Shown here piece after piece: positions 24,835-33,570 of a stretch of DNA of 64,000 bases. This stretch comes from Fulvimarina uroteuthidis (lineage in GTDB: Bacteria > Pseudomonadota > Alphaproteobacteria > Rhizobiales > Rhizobiaceae). The position numbers were made by a program, and so were the translations under genes. Location: assembly GCF_034321785.1 (NCBI RefSeq), contig NZ_JAXLPB010000002.1, positions 620,001 to 684,000 of the forward strand. Direction: 5' to 3'. Position 1 is the stretch's first letter. Each line of letters starts with the position of its first letter. A model generated the notes under the pieces. The model was not told where the DNA came from. It worked only from the letters and a program-made list of their open reading frames with translations, and searched no databases.

Positions 24835-26658
24835 ATGACCAGCATCAATACGAACGTCGCCGCCATGACTGCGCTGCAGACCCTGCAGCAGACGAACAGC
24901 ATGATGGACGAGACCCAGAACCGCATCTCGACCGGTTTCCGCGTCTCCGAAGCCAAGGACAACGCCGCCTACTGGTCGATCGCCAGCACCATGCGCTCCG
25001 ACAGTTCTTCGCTCTCCGCAGTCCAGGACGCGCTGGGCCTCGGCGCAGCTACGGTCGACACGGCCTATACCGGCCTCACCGCTTCCAAGGACGTCCTGGG
25101 CGAGATCAAGAACAAGCTGACCGCCGCCAGTGCTGACGGTGTGGATCTCGACAAGGTCCAGTCGGAAATCAAGCAGCTTCAGGGACAGCTCAAGAGCATC
25201 GCCGAATCGGCTTCGTTCTCCGGCGCGAACTGGCTTTCGGTCAACTCGGGCAGCAGCAAGTTTTCCAGCGAGACCTCGGTAGTTTCGTCCTACTCGAAAG
25301 CCGGCGGAGCCGTCTCGCTCGGTTCGGTCAAGATCGACCTCAACGAAGTCAAGCTGTTCGACGCCGCAGCCACCGGAACGTCCGGCGGTATCATGGACAA
25401 GCAGATGACGCTGACGGGTGCGGACGGAAAGGCACTGACGGTTGGCGGAAAAGACTCGGTCGCCGCTCAGGGATCTGGTCCGCTCCAGGCAGGCTCCGCC
25501 GTGGCGGGGCGTGCGACCGCTGCTGCAACAGCTGACTTCGCGGCTCTGACGTTCGACAACCTCGAAGATACGATTACGTTCAGCGTCGCGGTTGATGGTG
25601 GAACGGCCAAGGACGTGACCATTGCGCGCGGCACGGTTCAGACCGCTCTGAACAATTCGGCGGATTCAGTTGTCATCAGCAATGCCGACGAAATGGCCCT
25701 CGTCGTCACTCAGGCCTTGAAAGACGCCGGTGTCGAGGGCGTTACTGTCGGAACCAAGGCCGGCGGTGCTGCCAACGCGTCCGTGCTCACCTTTACCTCC
25801 GCCAAGACCGGCCCAACCTCGAATGTCGCAGTGACGGCAGGCGCGGCCAATGACGGTGGCGGCACGGTCGACATGACGGCGTTCGCTGCCGGCATGATCG
25901 ACTCAGCTGCGGCTACCTTCGAGAAGGCTTCCGTCACGCTTGGCGCGTTCAACGACAAGATGACGTTCGTCGACGATGACAGCATGTCCTTCAGCCTTGC
26001 CGTCGACGGCGGTGCTGCCGCGACGGTCAAGATCACCAAGCAGACGATCAGCGATGCGCTCGGCACCACGGACGGCAAGATCAATTCCGCCGCCGAGTTC
26101 CAGGCGGTCGTGATCAAGGCCCTTGCCGAGCCGGACGGTGCAGGCGGTGGTACAGCGATCACGAACGTCACAGTCGGTTCGATGGCAAAGGACGGCTCGC
26201 TGACCTTTACCAGCACTGGAACGGGCAGCACCAGTGCGGTCGCGATTTCCGGGATCGTGACCGACTTCGCCGAGAACGCCTCGGTTGGACAGGATGCACT
26301 GATCTCGGTTGCCGAGATCGACATCTCCAAGGCAGGCCTGAAGGGTCGCGGCGTCGAAACCGCAGCTGACACCAAGGCAGTCCTGACCGCCTACGTCAAC
26401 ATCGTCGACGCGGCGATCGAGAACGTGACGAGCGCCGCTGCGACGCTCGGTTCGGTCTCCTCGCGGATCGACATGCAGCAGAACTTCCTGTCCAAGCTGA
26501 ACGATACGATCGAGAAGGGTGTCGGCACGCTCGTCGACGCCGACATGACCGAGGAATCGACGCGCTTGAAGGCCCTTCAGACCCAGCAGCAGCTCGGTGT
26601 CCAGGCGCTTTCGATCGCCAACAACTCCTCGCAGAGCCTGCTCTCGCTCTTCCGTTAA
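24835..26658 (+). CDS. Flagellin (second of two paralogues)
   Basis: A 607-residue flagellin with the same architecture as its neighbour: D0/D1 ends (MTSINTNVAAMTALQTLQ, NRISTGFRVSEAKDNAAYW; C-terminal LKALQTQQQLGVQALSIAN) around a central region built of two related units. Conserved unit elements are TVQTALNNSADSVVIS and TISDALGTTDGKINS, the latter nearly identical in both flagellins. The centre diverges far more than the ends, suggesting selection on the exposed surface. It is preceded by a direct-repeat control region and followed by a GC stem with CCCCTTCTTTC. Confidence 0.96.
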   Translation: MTSINTNVAAMTALQTLQQTNSMMDETQNRISTGFRVSEAKDNAAYWSIASTMRSDSSSLSAVQDALGLGAATVDTAYTGLTASKDVLGEIKNKLTAASADGVDLDKVQSEIKQLQGQLKSIAESASFSGANWLSVNSGSSKFSSETSVVSSYSKAGGAVSLGSVKIDLNEVKLFDAAATGTSGGIMDKQMTLTGADGKALTVGGKDSVAAQGSGPLQAGSAVAGRATAAATADFAALTFDNLEDTITFSVAVDGGTAKDVTIARGTVQTALNNSADSVVISNADEMALVVTQALKDAGVEGVTVGTKAGGAANASVLTFTSAKTGPTSNVAVTAGAANDGGGTVDMTAFAAGMIDSAAATFEKASVTLGAFNDKMTFVDDDSMSFSLAVDGGAAATVKITKQTISDALGTTDGKINSAAEFQAVVIKALAEPDGAGGGTAITNVTVGSMAKDGSLTFTSTGTGSTSAVAISGIVTDFAENASVGQDALISVAEIDISKAGLKGRGVETAADTKAVLTAYVNIVDAAIENVTSAAATLGSVSSRIDMQQNFLSKLNDTIEKGVGTLVDADMTEESTRLKALQTQQQLGVQALSIANNSSQSLLSLFR

Positions 26659-26783
26659 TCGGCAAGGCACGGCTCATCATCTCGGGAAGGGGTCCGGCCG
26701 CAAGGCCGGGCCCCTTCTTTCGTTCCCCGGACGGCTCCTTCGATCCCCGGCGCAAAGCCTGTCGGGCGGCTGGACCGGACGCG

Positions 26784-26799
26784 TTAACCATTCATTAAC
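26784..26799 (+). promoter_or_regulatory. CtrA box upstream of fliF
   Basis: TTAACCATTCATTAAC matches the CtrA consensus TTAA-N7-TTAA exactly, including the flanking C residues. It lies 79 bases before the fliF start. Confidence 0.8.
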
Positions 26800-26841
26800 C
26801 GGGGTTTCGCACAAGCTTGCAAACGCATGGTCGCCGCACGG

Positions 26842-26856
26842 GTAACCAATTCTTAA
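26842..26856 (+). promoter_or_regulatory. Second, imperfect CtrA-like site before fliF
   Basis: GTAA-CCAATTC-TTAA: correct seven-base spacing with one mismatch in the first half-site. It lies just upstream of the fliF ribosome site. Confidence 0.45.
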
Positions 26857-26877
26857 GCGTTGATCGAGGAGTGCGTC

Positions 26878-28539
26878 ATGGCCGGTCTCTTGAGCGGACA
26901 GGGACAACAGCTTGTCTCAAATCTCACCCAACTCGGGCCGAAACGGCTGGCCGCTCTCGGGATCGTCGGTCTCCTGGTCGTCGTTCTCGTCGGGCTCGGC
27001 AGCTATTTCCTGTCGCGGCCCGACATGGAGACGCTCTATTCGGGCCTCGACCGGACCGATGTGACGCGCATCGGCGCGGCGCTGACGGAGGCCGGCATCC
27101 CGTTCGACGTGTCGGCCGAGGGCGACGCGGTGCAGACGCCGTTCTCGCAGACCGGGCCCGCGCGCATGCTGCTCGCCGAAAAGGGCCTGCCGCGCTCCGA
27201 AAACGCCGGCTACGAACTGTTCGACAATATCGGCTCGATCGGCCTCACCTCCTTCATGCAGGAGGTGACCCGGGTCCGGGCGCTCGAGGGCGAGATCGCC
27301 CGCACGATCCAGACCCTGTCCAACATCCGCGCCGCGCGCGTCCACATCGTCCTGTCCGACGAGGGCTCGTTCCGCCGCGAGCGCCGCAAGCCTTCGGCGA
27401 GCGTCGTGATCCGCACCGATTCCTCCGAGGATTTCGCCTCGGCCGCCGCGATCCGCTCGCTGGTCGCCGCCGCCATCCCCGGAATGTCGCCGCAGGAGGT
27501 CACGATCCTCAACTCCGACGGCACGCTTCTCGCCTCCGGCGACGAGGGCGTCTCGAACGCGCCCTCCAAGCTGTTCGGCATCGAGAAGATCATGTCGGGC
27601 AGCGTCGAGGAATCGATCCGCCGCACGCTCGCCCCCTATCTCGGCGTCGGCAATTTCCAGACCTCGGTGACCGCGAGCCTCAACACCGATCGCCGCCAGA
27701 CCTCGGAGCGGATCTTCGATCCCGAAAGCCGCGTCGAGCGCTCGGTCCGCTCGGTCAAGGAAAGCGACGAGAGCAAGAACGCGGTGCAGAACGAGCCGGT
27801 CGGCATCGAGCAGGACATTCAGGCGGCCGACGAGGTCGAGGGCGCGCCGGGCGGCGAGACCTCCACCGACGAGAAGCAGCGCAAGGAAGAGCTGACCAAT
27901 TACGAGATCAACGAAAAGACGATCCAGACGACGTCGGAAGGCTACGAGGTCGAGCAGCTCTCGATCGCCGTCGTCATCAATCGCCAGCGCCTGTCGGCCG
28001 TCATCGGCGAGAACGCGACCGATGAGGATATCGATGCGCGTGTCGCCGAGATCGAGAGCATCGTCGCCTCCGCCTCCGGCTTCTCGGAAGAGCGCGGCGA
28101 TCAGCTGAAGGTGACGGCCGTCGATTTCGTCGACGCGGACGGCAGCCTCGAACCGATCCCGGGCCCGGGCTTCGGCGAGATGTTCATGCGTCAGTCCGGC
28201 ACGCTCATCAACGCCCTGACCATTCTCATCGTCTCCGTCCTGGTGATCTGGTTCGGCCTCAAGCCGGCGATCCGGGCGCTGGCCGCCCCCGATGCGAACG
28301 GCGCCGACAACGACAACGACGCGCCGGACCTTGCCGAAATGCTCCAGCGCGCCGGCGAAGGCACGGAGACAGGTTCGGACGGTATGCTCGGATTTCCCGG
28401 CATGGGACCGTCCTTCATCGAGGACATGTCCGATGCCGTCAATTCGCCCCAGGCCCGGATCGAAGCCCTCGTGGATATGGACGAGAGTCAGGCCGCAAAC
28501 GTCCTGAAGCAATGGCTCAAACAGAAAGAGGCGGCGTAA
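26878..28539 (+). CDS. fliF: Flagellar MS-ring protein FliF
   Basis: A 553-residue FliF, which forms the MS ring in the inner membrane, the base of the flagellar motor. There is an N-terminal membrane segment (about residues 26-45), the ring-building motifs (TLYSGLDRTDVTRIGAAL, ARVHIVLSDEGSF, KPSASVVI), a second membrane segment (LINALTILIVSVLVIWFGL) and a C-terminal FliG-binding tail. The ATG at 26878 has AGGAG six bases upstream; an in-frame TTG at 26860 is less likely. CtrA boxes precede it, so it opens a cell-cycle-controlled flagellar transcript running to fliK. Confidence 0.96.
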   Translation: MAGLLSGQGQQLVSNLTQLGPKRLAALGIVGLLVVVLVGLGSYFLSRPDMETLYSGLDRTDVTRIGAALTEAGIPFDVSAEGDAVQTPFSQTGPARMLLAEKGLPRSENAGYELFDNIGSIGLTSFMQEVTRVRALEGEIARTIQTLSNIRAARVHIVLSDEGSFRRERRKPSASVVIRTDSSEDFASAAAIRSLVAAAIPGMSPQEVTILNSDGTLLASGDEGVSNAPSKLFGIEKIMSGSVEESIRRTLAPYLGVGNFQTSVTASLNTDRRQTSERIFDPESRVERSVRSVKESDESKNAVQNEPVGIEQDIQAADEVEGAPGGETSTDEKQRKEELTNYEINEKTIQTTSEGYEVEQLSIAVVINRQRLSAVIGENATDEDIDARVAEIESIVASASGFSEERGDQLKVTAVDFVDADGSLEPIPGPGFGEMFMRQSGTLINALTILIVSVLVIWFGLKPAIRALAAPDANGADNDNDAPDLAEMLQRAGEGTETGSDGMLGFPGMGPSFIEDMSDAVNSPQARIEALVDMDESQAANVLKQWLKQKEAA

Positions 28540-28542
28540 CCC

Positions 28543-29436
28543 ATGATTCCTCTCGCGCAATATCTCAACGAACAAGACGGGGACGGCGGGTTCCAGAGCT
28601 TCGCCCCGAAGGCGGCGAAGACGCAGGAGCGCCGCAAGGCCGATTTCCAGGCGGTCGGCAGCCCGCGTGCCCCCGCGCCGAAGGCGCGCTCCTTCGAGAG
28701 CCTCGCCAAGCCGGCTCCTCTCGATCCCGGTCTCGATGCCGACCCGCTGGACGACAGCGCCTTCGAGACCGACCCGGACGCGCTCTACCGGGAGATGGAA
28801 AGCGAACTGCGCCGCCGCGCCGCGCCCGATCAGCCGATCCATGACGCGCGCGCCCTCCAGAACGATCTGAAGGAACGGGCCGGCCAGGTGACGGCGGGAC
28901 GGGCCCTCGACGAAGCCCGCAAGAGCGCCTACGAGCGCGGCCGGAGCGAAGCGCTGGCGCAGGCGGACGCCGACCGCGACGCGGCGGTCGAGGCCGCCCT
29001 CGAAGCCGAGCGCGAGGCTGCCGAACTGCGCCAGGCCGAGGCGATCGAGGCCGCACGCGCCAGCTGGGCCGAGACCGAGGGCGCGCGTCTTGCAGACGCG
29101 CTGGCCGAGCAGACGAAGCGTCTCAGCGACGCCATGCGCATGACCTTGTCGAGCATCTTGCGCCCGCTCGCCATCAATGCCCGCCAGCGCCAGAGCGTCG
29201 ACGATCTCGTCGAAGCCATCGCGACCCTGTCCTATGACGGGCAGGCGATGTCGGTGAAGGCGACGGGCCCCGCCGATCTTCTCGACACCCTGCGGACAGC
29301 GCTCGGCGACCGGGCCGGCCATGTGACCTTCAACCCGTCCGACGACGCGATCGACGTCAAGGTCGAGATGGGCCAGACCGTGCTCCAGTCCCGCCTCGGC
29401 GAATGGCGCAACGCCCTCGAGGACGCCTTGTCATGA
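28543..29436 (+). CDS. FliH-like flagellar protein
   Basis: A 297-residue, highly charged protein placed between fliF and motB. The first 120 residues are Pro/Ala-rich and likely disordered. The middle (about 120-205) is a long Glu/Ala/Arg coiled coil (EAREAAELRQAEAIEAARASWAE), as in FliH. The C-terminal 80 residues form a small alpha/beta region with VTFNPSDDAIDVKVEMG. FliH is the stator of the export ATPase FliI. The match rests on layout and composition, so another rhizobial motility protein is possible. It starts three bases after fliF and overlaps motB. Confidence 0.6.
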   Translation: MIPLAQYLNEQDGDGGFQSFAPKAAKTQERRKADFQAVGSPRAPAPKARSFESLAKPAPLDPGLDADPLDDSAFETDPDALYREMESELRRRAAPDQPIHDARALQNDLKERAGQVTAGRALDEARKSAYERGRSEALAQADADRDAAVEAALEAEREAAELRQAEAIEAARASWAETEGARLADALAEQTKRLSDAMRMTLSSILRPLAINARQRQSVDDLVEAIATLSYDGQAMSVKATGPADLLDTLRTALGDRAGHVTFNPSDDAIDVKVEMGQTVLQSRLGEWRNALEDALS

Positions 29437-30617
29437 GTGATGCCGGCCACCGCGACCATCAGGAAATCATCATCGTCAAGCGGCGCGGCGGCGCCCACGA
29501 CGAACATCATGGCGGCGTGTGGAAGATCGCCTTCGCCGACTTCATGACGGCGATGATGGCGTTCTTCCTCGTCATGTGGCTGACGAACTCCACGGACGAA
29601 TCGACCCGCACCCAGGTGGCCCAGTACTTCAACCCGATCCAGATGACGGATTCGGCGCCGACTTCGCGCGGCGTCGACCAGAAGAACGTGCAGTCCGACG
29701 TTCTGTCCGAAACCGAGGGCGCCCTCGACGTGCAGGTGGACGGAACCCCGGGCGGCCAGCCTATGGCAGGCGACGAGACCGGCGGCGAGGAGCAGGCCAT
29801 GTTCCGCGATCCCTATGCGGTGCTTGCCGAAATCGCGGCGAATTCGACGTCCTCGGGCTCGGGCGAGCGCGAGGGCGTGCCCGACGGGTCGGGCCTGCCG
29901 GGCATGAACGGCGGCGAGGCGTATCGCGATCCGTTCGATCCCCAGTCCTGGCAGCTCTCGCCGAACATGGTGGAATCCGGCGGCGCGGTCGAGGACCTGC
30001 CGCCGCCCGAGTTCAAGACCGCCGTGCTGCCGCCCGAAGGCGCAGCGGCAAGTGAGGGCGAGGCCGCCGCCGGCGGCGAGATCGCCGCGTCCGCCCTGCC
30101 GCCCGAGGCGGCCGCGGAAGGCGAAGCCGAGACCGAGGCTGCGCCGGAGACGGAAGCCAGCGCGGTCGCCGACCTGAAGAGCGACATCGAAGCCGAACTC
30201 GGCCAGATGGGCGAGGGCGTTCCGGCGAATGTCGAGGTGAGCCAGGGCGAAGAGGGGATCATGATCTCGCTCTCCGACGATTTCGACTCCGGCATGTTCT
30301 CGGTCGGCTCGGCCAAGCCGAACGGCGAGGCCGTGGCCATGATGGAGAAGATCGCCAACGTGCTGAAGACGCGGGCCGGCCGGATCGTCGTCCGTGGCCA
30401 CACCGATGCACGCCCCTTCAAGAGCGAGAATTACGACAATTGGCGGCTTTCGACGGCGCGGGCGCACATGGCCTATTACATGCTGACGCGCGGCGGCCTT
30501 GAGACGGAGCGCTTCCAGGCGATCGAGGGCTTTGCCGACCGCAAGCCCAAGGACGCGGCAAATCCCGAATCCGACGTCAATCGCCGGATCGAGATCCTGC
30601 TCGTCGAGGACGTCTGA
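29433..30617 (+). CDS. motB: Flagellar motor stator protein MotB
   Basis: A 394-residue MotB. The single membrane segment is WKIAFADFMTAMMAFFLVMWLTN, with the essential proton-carrying aspartate (D36). The plug and linker are replaced by a very long Glu/Ala/Pro-rich stretch (about 55-250). The C-terminal OmpA-like domain binds peptidoglycan: RGHTDARPF and NWRLSTARAHMA are its signature. It anchors the stator to the cell wall and, with MotA (not in this window), powers rotation. The start at 29433 overlaps the preceding stop (ATGA). Confidence 0.95.
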   Translation: MSDAGHRDHQEIIIVKRRGGAHDEHHGGVWKIAFADFMTAMMAFFLVMWLTNSTDESTRTQVAQYFNPIQMTDSAPTSRGVDQKNVQSDVLSETEGALDVQVDGTPGGQPMAGDETGGEEQAMFRDPYAVLAEIAANSTSSGSGEREGVPDGSGLPGMNGGEAYRDPFDPQSWQLSPNMVESGGAVEDLPPPEFKTAVLPPEGAAASEGEAAAGGEIAASALPPEAAAEGEAETEAAPETEASAVADLKSDIEAELGQMGEGVPANVEVSQGEEGIMISLSDDFDSGMFSVGSAKPNGEAVAMMEKIANVLKTRAGRIVVRGHTDARPFKSENYDNWRLSTARAHMAYYMLTRGGLETERFQAIEGFADRKPKDAANPESDVNRRIEILLVEDV

Positions 30618-30618
30618 G

Positions 30619-31953
30619 ATGACCCGTTCGTCCCTTGCCCTTTCGCTTCTGGCGGGCACCTGCCTGGCGCTCGCCGCACTCGCCCCCGTGCATGCCGCCG
30701 AGGACGCGCACGGCGAGGCGACGTCCGAGGAGGTGCGCGCGGCCGCGCAGGCCGCCCGGGGCGAGGAGCCGGCCGGCCATGCGGACGATGAGGCGGAGGT
30801 CGGCGAAGCCGAAGCCGCGGAAGACGCTCATGGCGACGACAGCGCGGAGGCGGGGGTCCATTGGCAGACCGAACGCCCGCCCATGCCCTTCGAGGTGGTG
30901 CGCTCGCTGCAATATCTCCAGGATCAGGCCGCGCGCGGCAATACGGCGGCGCTCAAGGTGCAGCGCAGGCTGCTCGCATGGTTCGGCCCGTCGCTCTCCC
31001 ATCGCGCGCCTGAGATCTGGCAGGACAAGCGCAACGTGCGCGCCGTGGCGCTCTTCGTCCTGTCCGGCGGGCCGGCGGAAGCCTTGCGCGACCTGCGCCA
31101 GTCCGGCGTGTTCGAGGCCCATGACGAACCGATGATCGACGGGATCCTCGCCTATGCGGCCAACCGCACCGAGGAAGCCGAGGCCAAGCTCTCCGCGATC
31201 GATCTGTCCCGCGAGGAGACGATCTTCGCCGCCCAGATCAATCTGGCGCTCGCCCAGCTGCGCGAGATCGAGCATCCGGACGAATCGCTGCGGCTGCTCG
31301 AGAACGTGATGCTCGCCGCGCCGGGAACGCTGCTCGACGAGGCGGCCCTGCGCCTCGGGGTCTTGTTGGCGGAAAACGCCGGGAAGACCGAAAAGGCCGA
31401 TCGCTACGCGCGGCAATATTTCGACCGATACGCCTCGTCGATCTATGCCGGCAACTTTCGCGCGCGCTTTTCCGCCGTCTATTCCGACCGGCCGCGCGGA
31501 AGCGAGCTCGAGACCCTGGAAACCATGGCGGACACCTTGCGGCTGCTGCCGGACGAACAGCGGCTTGCGATGTACCTGTCGGTTTCGCGCCGCTCGCTCG
31601 TCGGCGGCAATCTGGAACTTGCCGGCCAGGCCGCGCAGGAGGCCTTGCGGATCGAGAGTGCGGCGCCGGCCGATCGCCAGCGCGCGCTGCTCTATCATGT
31701 GGCCTCGACCCTGTCGGGGCGCGACCAGAGCGAGACCCTGACGACGCTCGCCGCGATCGACGACGCGCTTCTGCACCCGTCCGACCTTGCGCTCAAGAAT
31801 GCGGCGATGGACGTGGTGAACGCGATCCGCGAGCCGGCGACGATCGCCTCCGCCGGGGCCTCGAGCGAGACGCCGGGGGAAAACCAGACCCTGGCGCGAG
31901 CCGAATCCCTCATCAACGCAATCGACAACGATCTGAAGACGTTCGCCCCATGA
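30619..31953 (+). CDS. motC: Chemotaxis/motility protein MotC
   Basis: A 444-residue periplasmic motility protein found in rhizobia, where it interacts with MotB and is needed for rotation. It has a signal peptide (MTRSSLALSLLAGTCLALAALAPVHAA), then a His/Asp/Glu-rich region (HGEATSEE, GHADDEAEV, DAHGDDS) and a conserved helical body with MPFEVVRSLQYLQDQAARGNTAAL and HRAPEIWQDKRNVRAVALFVLSGG. The helices of the body are TPR-like. It starts two bases after motB and overlaps fliK. Confidence 0.9.
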   Translation: MTRSSLALSLLAGTCLALAALAPVHAAEDAHGEATSEEVRAAAQAARGEEPAGHADDEAEVGEAEAAEDAHGDDSAEAGVHWQTERPPMPFEVVRSLQYLQDQAARGNTAALKVQRRLLAWFGPSLSHRAPEIWQDKRNVRAVALFVLSGGPAEALRDLRQSGVFEAHDEPMIDGILAYAANRTEEAEAKLSAIDLSREETIFAAQINLALAQLREIEHPDESLRLLENVMLAAPGTLLDEAALRLGVLLAENAGKTEKADRYARQYFDRYASSIYAGNFRARFSAVYSDRPRGSELETLETMADTLRLLPDEQRLAMYLSVSRRSLVGGNLELAGQAAQEALRIESAAPADRQRALLYHVASTLSGRDQSETLTTLAAIDDALLHPSDLALKNAAMDVVNAIREPATIASAGASSETPGENQTLARAESLINAIDNDLKTFAP

Positions 31954-33491
31954 GTGCACAGATTTCAAGCGCCATGCTCGACGGCGCCGGCCCCACCAAG
32001 CGTTCGCCTGCACCAGGTGGGAGCGAGGACGATGGCGGGCAGTTCGACTTCATCCTGAAGACCGGATCGCATCACAGGAAAACCGACGCGGACAAGCCGG
32101 CCGGGGACGATGGCACCGACGGCCCGAACCGGCTTGCCACGGAGGCCGGGACAACCGGCGAGACGCCGGCCGTCGCGGGACGCACGCCCGGAAGGCTCGG
32201 CTTCGAACGGGCGCTCCTCCAGTCGAATGGGGTGTCGAATGGCGACATGGCGGGTTCGCCGGAGAGCGCGACCGCGCAGGCCGAGGCCATCATCCTTGCC
32301 GAGGGCATGGCAGGGCAGATCGTCCTGGCGAACGGTGCCAAGGGCATCGACGGCGCAAAAGACGATTTTGTCCGGGCGCCCGTAAGCGCCCGGGGTGCCG
32401 CATCCCTCGAGCAGCTTCTCGCCGGACAGAACGAGACGGCCGAAGCCGTGCTGCCCGGCGCGGTCGGCGCCGGCACGCCGGTCGGCAGGGGGGAAGGCGT
32501 CACGGTCCGCGCCGATCTGGTGTCGATGCGCACCGACTTCCAGCCTGTCGGCATGGGCGAGACCGGGGCGTTGGCGGCCGGCGCGGTCAATGGAGGAGCG
32601 GCCAAGCGGCTCGACGCCGCACTCCGCAGCCTTGGCAAAGAGGGCGTGCGGGACGAGGGTTCGGCGTCTGTTTCGGGGTCTGGATCGGCGTCTGGCTCGG
32701 GGTCGGCGAAGACCGATCCGGAGCTTCTGGCCGAAGGCCTGGACGGCCTTAAAGCCGATGGCAAGAGCGAGGCGGTACCGGACAACCGGGGCGCGGGCGC
32801 AAGAGGCGCAAGAGGCGCAAGCCTTGCCGCCGAGCGCGCGGCGCAGGGGGCCGCGGACGGCGCGAAGACGATCGAAAGGACGATCGATCCGAATGCCGAT
32901 TTCGGCAAGCAGATCGGTACGGCGCTCGCCGAAACGCTGTCGCCGGGCGGCGAGCGCCAGGGCCCGGCGCCCGGCGCCGGCGCAGCGACACCCAGGTCCG
33001 GCTTTGCTCAAAGCGACGAACGGGTTCGCTACCAGGCTGGCGGCGCGGCCATGAAGACGCTGCAGATCCAGTTGCAGCCGGCGCATTTCGGCAAGCTCGA
33101 CGTGCTGATGCAGATCGTCGCCGGCCAGATGACGCTCCAATTGTCGGTGACCGAGCCCGAGACGCTGATGCGCCTGCAGGACGACCGCGAGGGGCTGAAG
33201 AAGGCGATGGCCGGGGCCGGGTTCGATCTCGACGAGGCCCGCGTCACGATCACCCTGCGCGATCCGGGCACGCCGGTGCGTCAGGTGCCCGCGGGCGAAG
33301 AGATCGCGCAAGGCCGCCCGGACCAGCCCATGTCCCGTGGCGGCGAGGCCGGCAATTCGCGCGGCGAGACGGGGGGAGGGCGCGAGCGGCCCGCCGGAAC
33401 CGCTGGATCGCCGGCCGTCTCGGAAAGCGCTGCTTCCGACAGCGCCGTCCTCGAGCGCGGCCGGCGACAGGGCTCGCAGGTCTATCTCTGA
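31950..33491 (+). CDS. fliK: Flagellar hook-length control protein FliK (MotD)
   Basis: A 513-residue hook-length ruler. The first 340 residues are low-complexity, rich in Gly, Ala, Glu and Ser (includes VSGSGSASGSGSA), as expected of the exported ruler. The C-terminal Flg_hook domain (about 365-445) holds MKTLQIQLQPAHFGKLDVLM and GLKKAMAGAGFDLDEARVTI, which switch export specificity from hook to filament. In rhizobia this gene was first called motD. It overlaps motC by ATGA and ends the flagellar run; convergent dcd follows 79 bases later. Confidence 0.9.
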   Translation: MSAQISSAMLDGAGPTKRSPAPGGSEDDGGQFDFILKTGSHHRKTDADKPAGDDGTDGPNRLATEAGTTGETPAVAGRTPGRLGFERALLQSNGVSNGDMAGSPESATAQAEAIILAEGMAGQIVLANGAKGIDGAKDDFVRAPVSARGAASLEQLLAGQNETAEAVLPGAVGAGTPVGRGEGVTVRADLVSMRTDFQPVGMGETGALAAGAVNGGAAKRLDAALRSLGKEGVRDEGSASVSGSGSASGSGSAKTDPELLAEGLDGLKADGKSEAVPDNRGAGARGARGASLAAERAAQGAADGAKTIERTIDPNADFGKQIGTALAETLSPGGERQGPAPGAGAATPRSGFAQSDERVRYQAGGAAMKTLQIQLQPAHFGKLDVLMQIVAGQMTLQLSVTEPETLMRLQDDREGLKKAMAGAGFDLDEARVTITLRDPGTPVRQVPAGEEIAQGRPDQPMSRGGEAGNSRGETGGGRERPAGTAGSPAVSESAASDSAVLERGRRQGSQVYL

Positions 33492-33570
33492 CGGGGCGGC
33501 TCCGATCGACGGCTTCGCCGGACCGGGCGCCGGGCCTGCAGCTCGAAGCCGCCGAAGCGGCACGGGGCGC

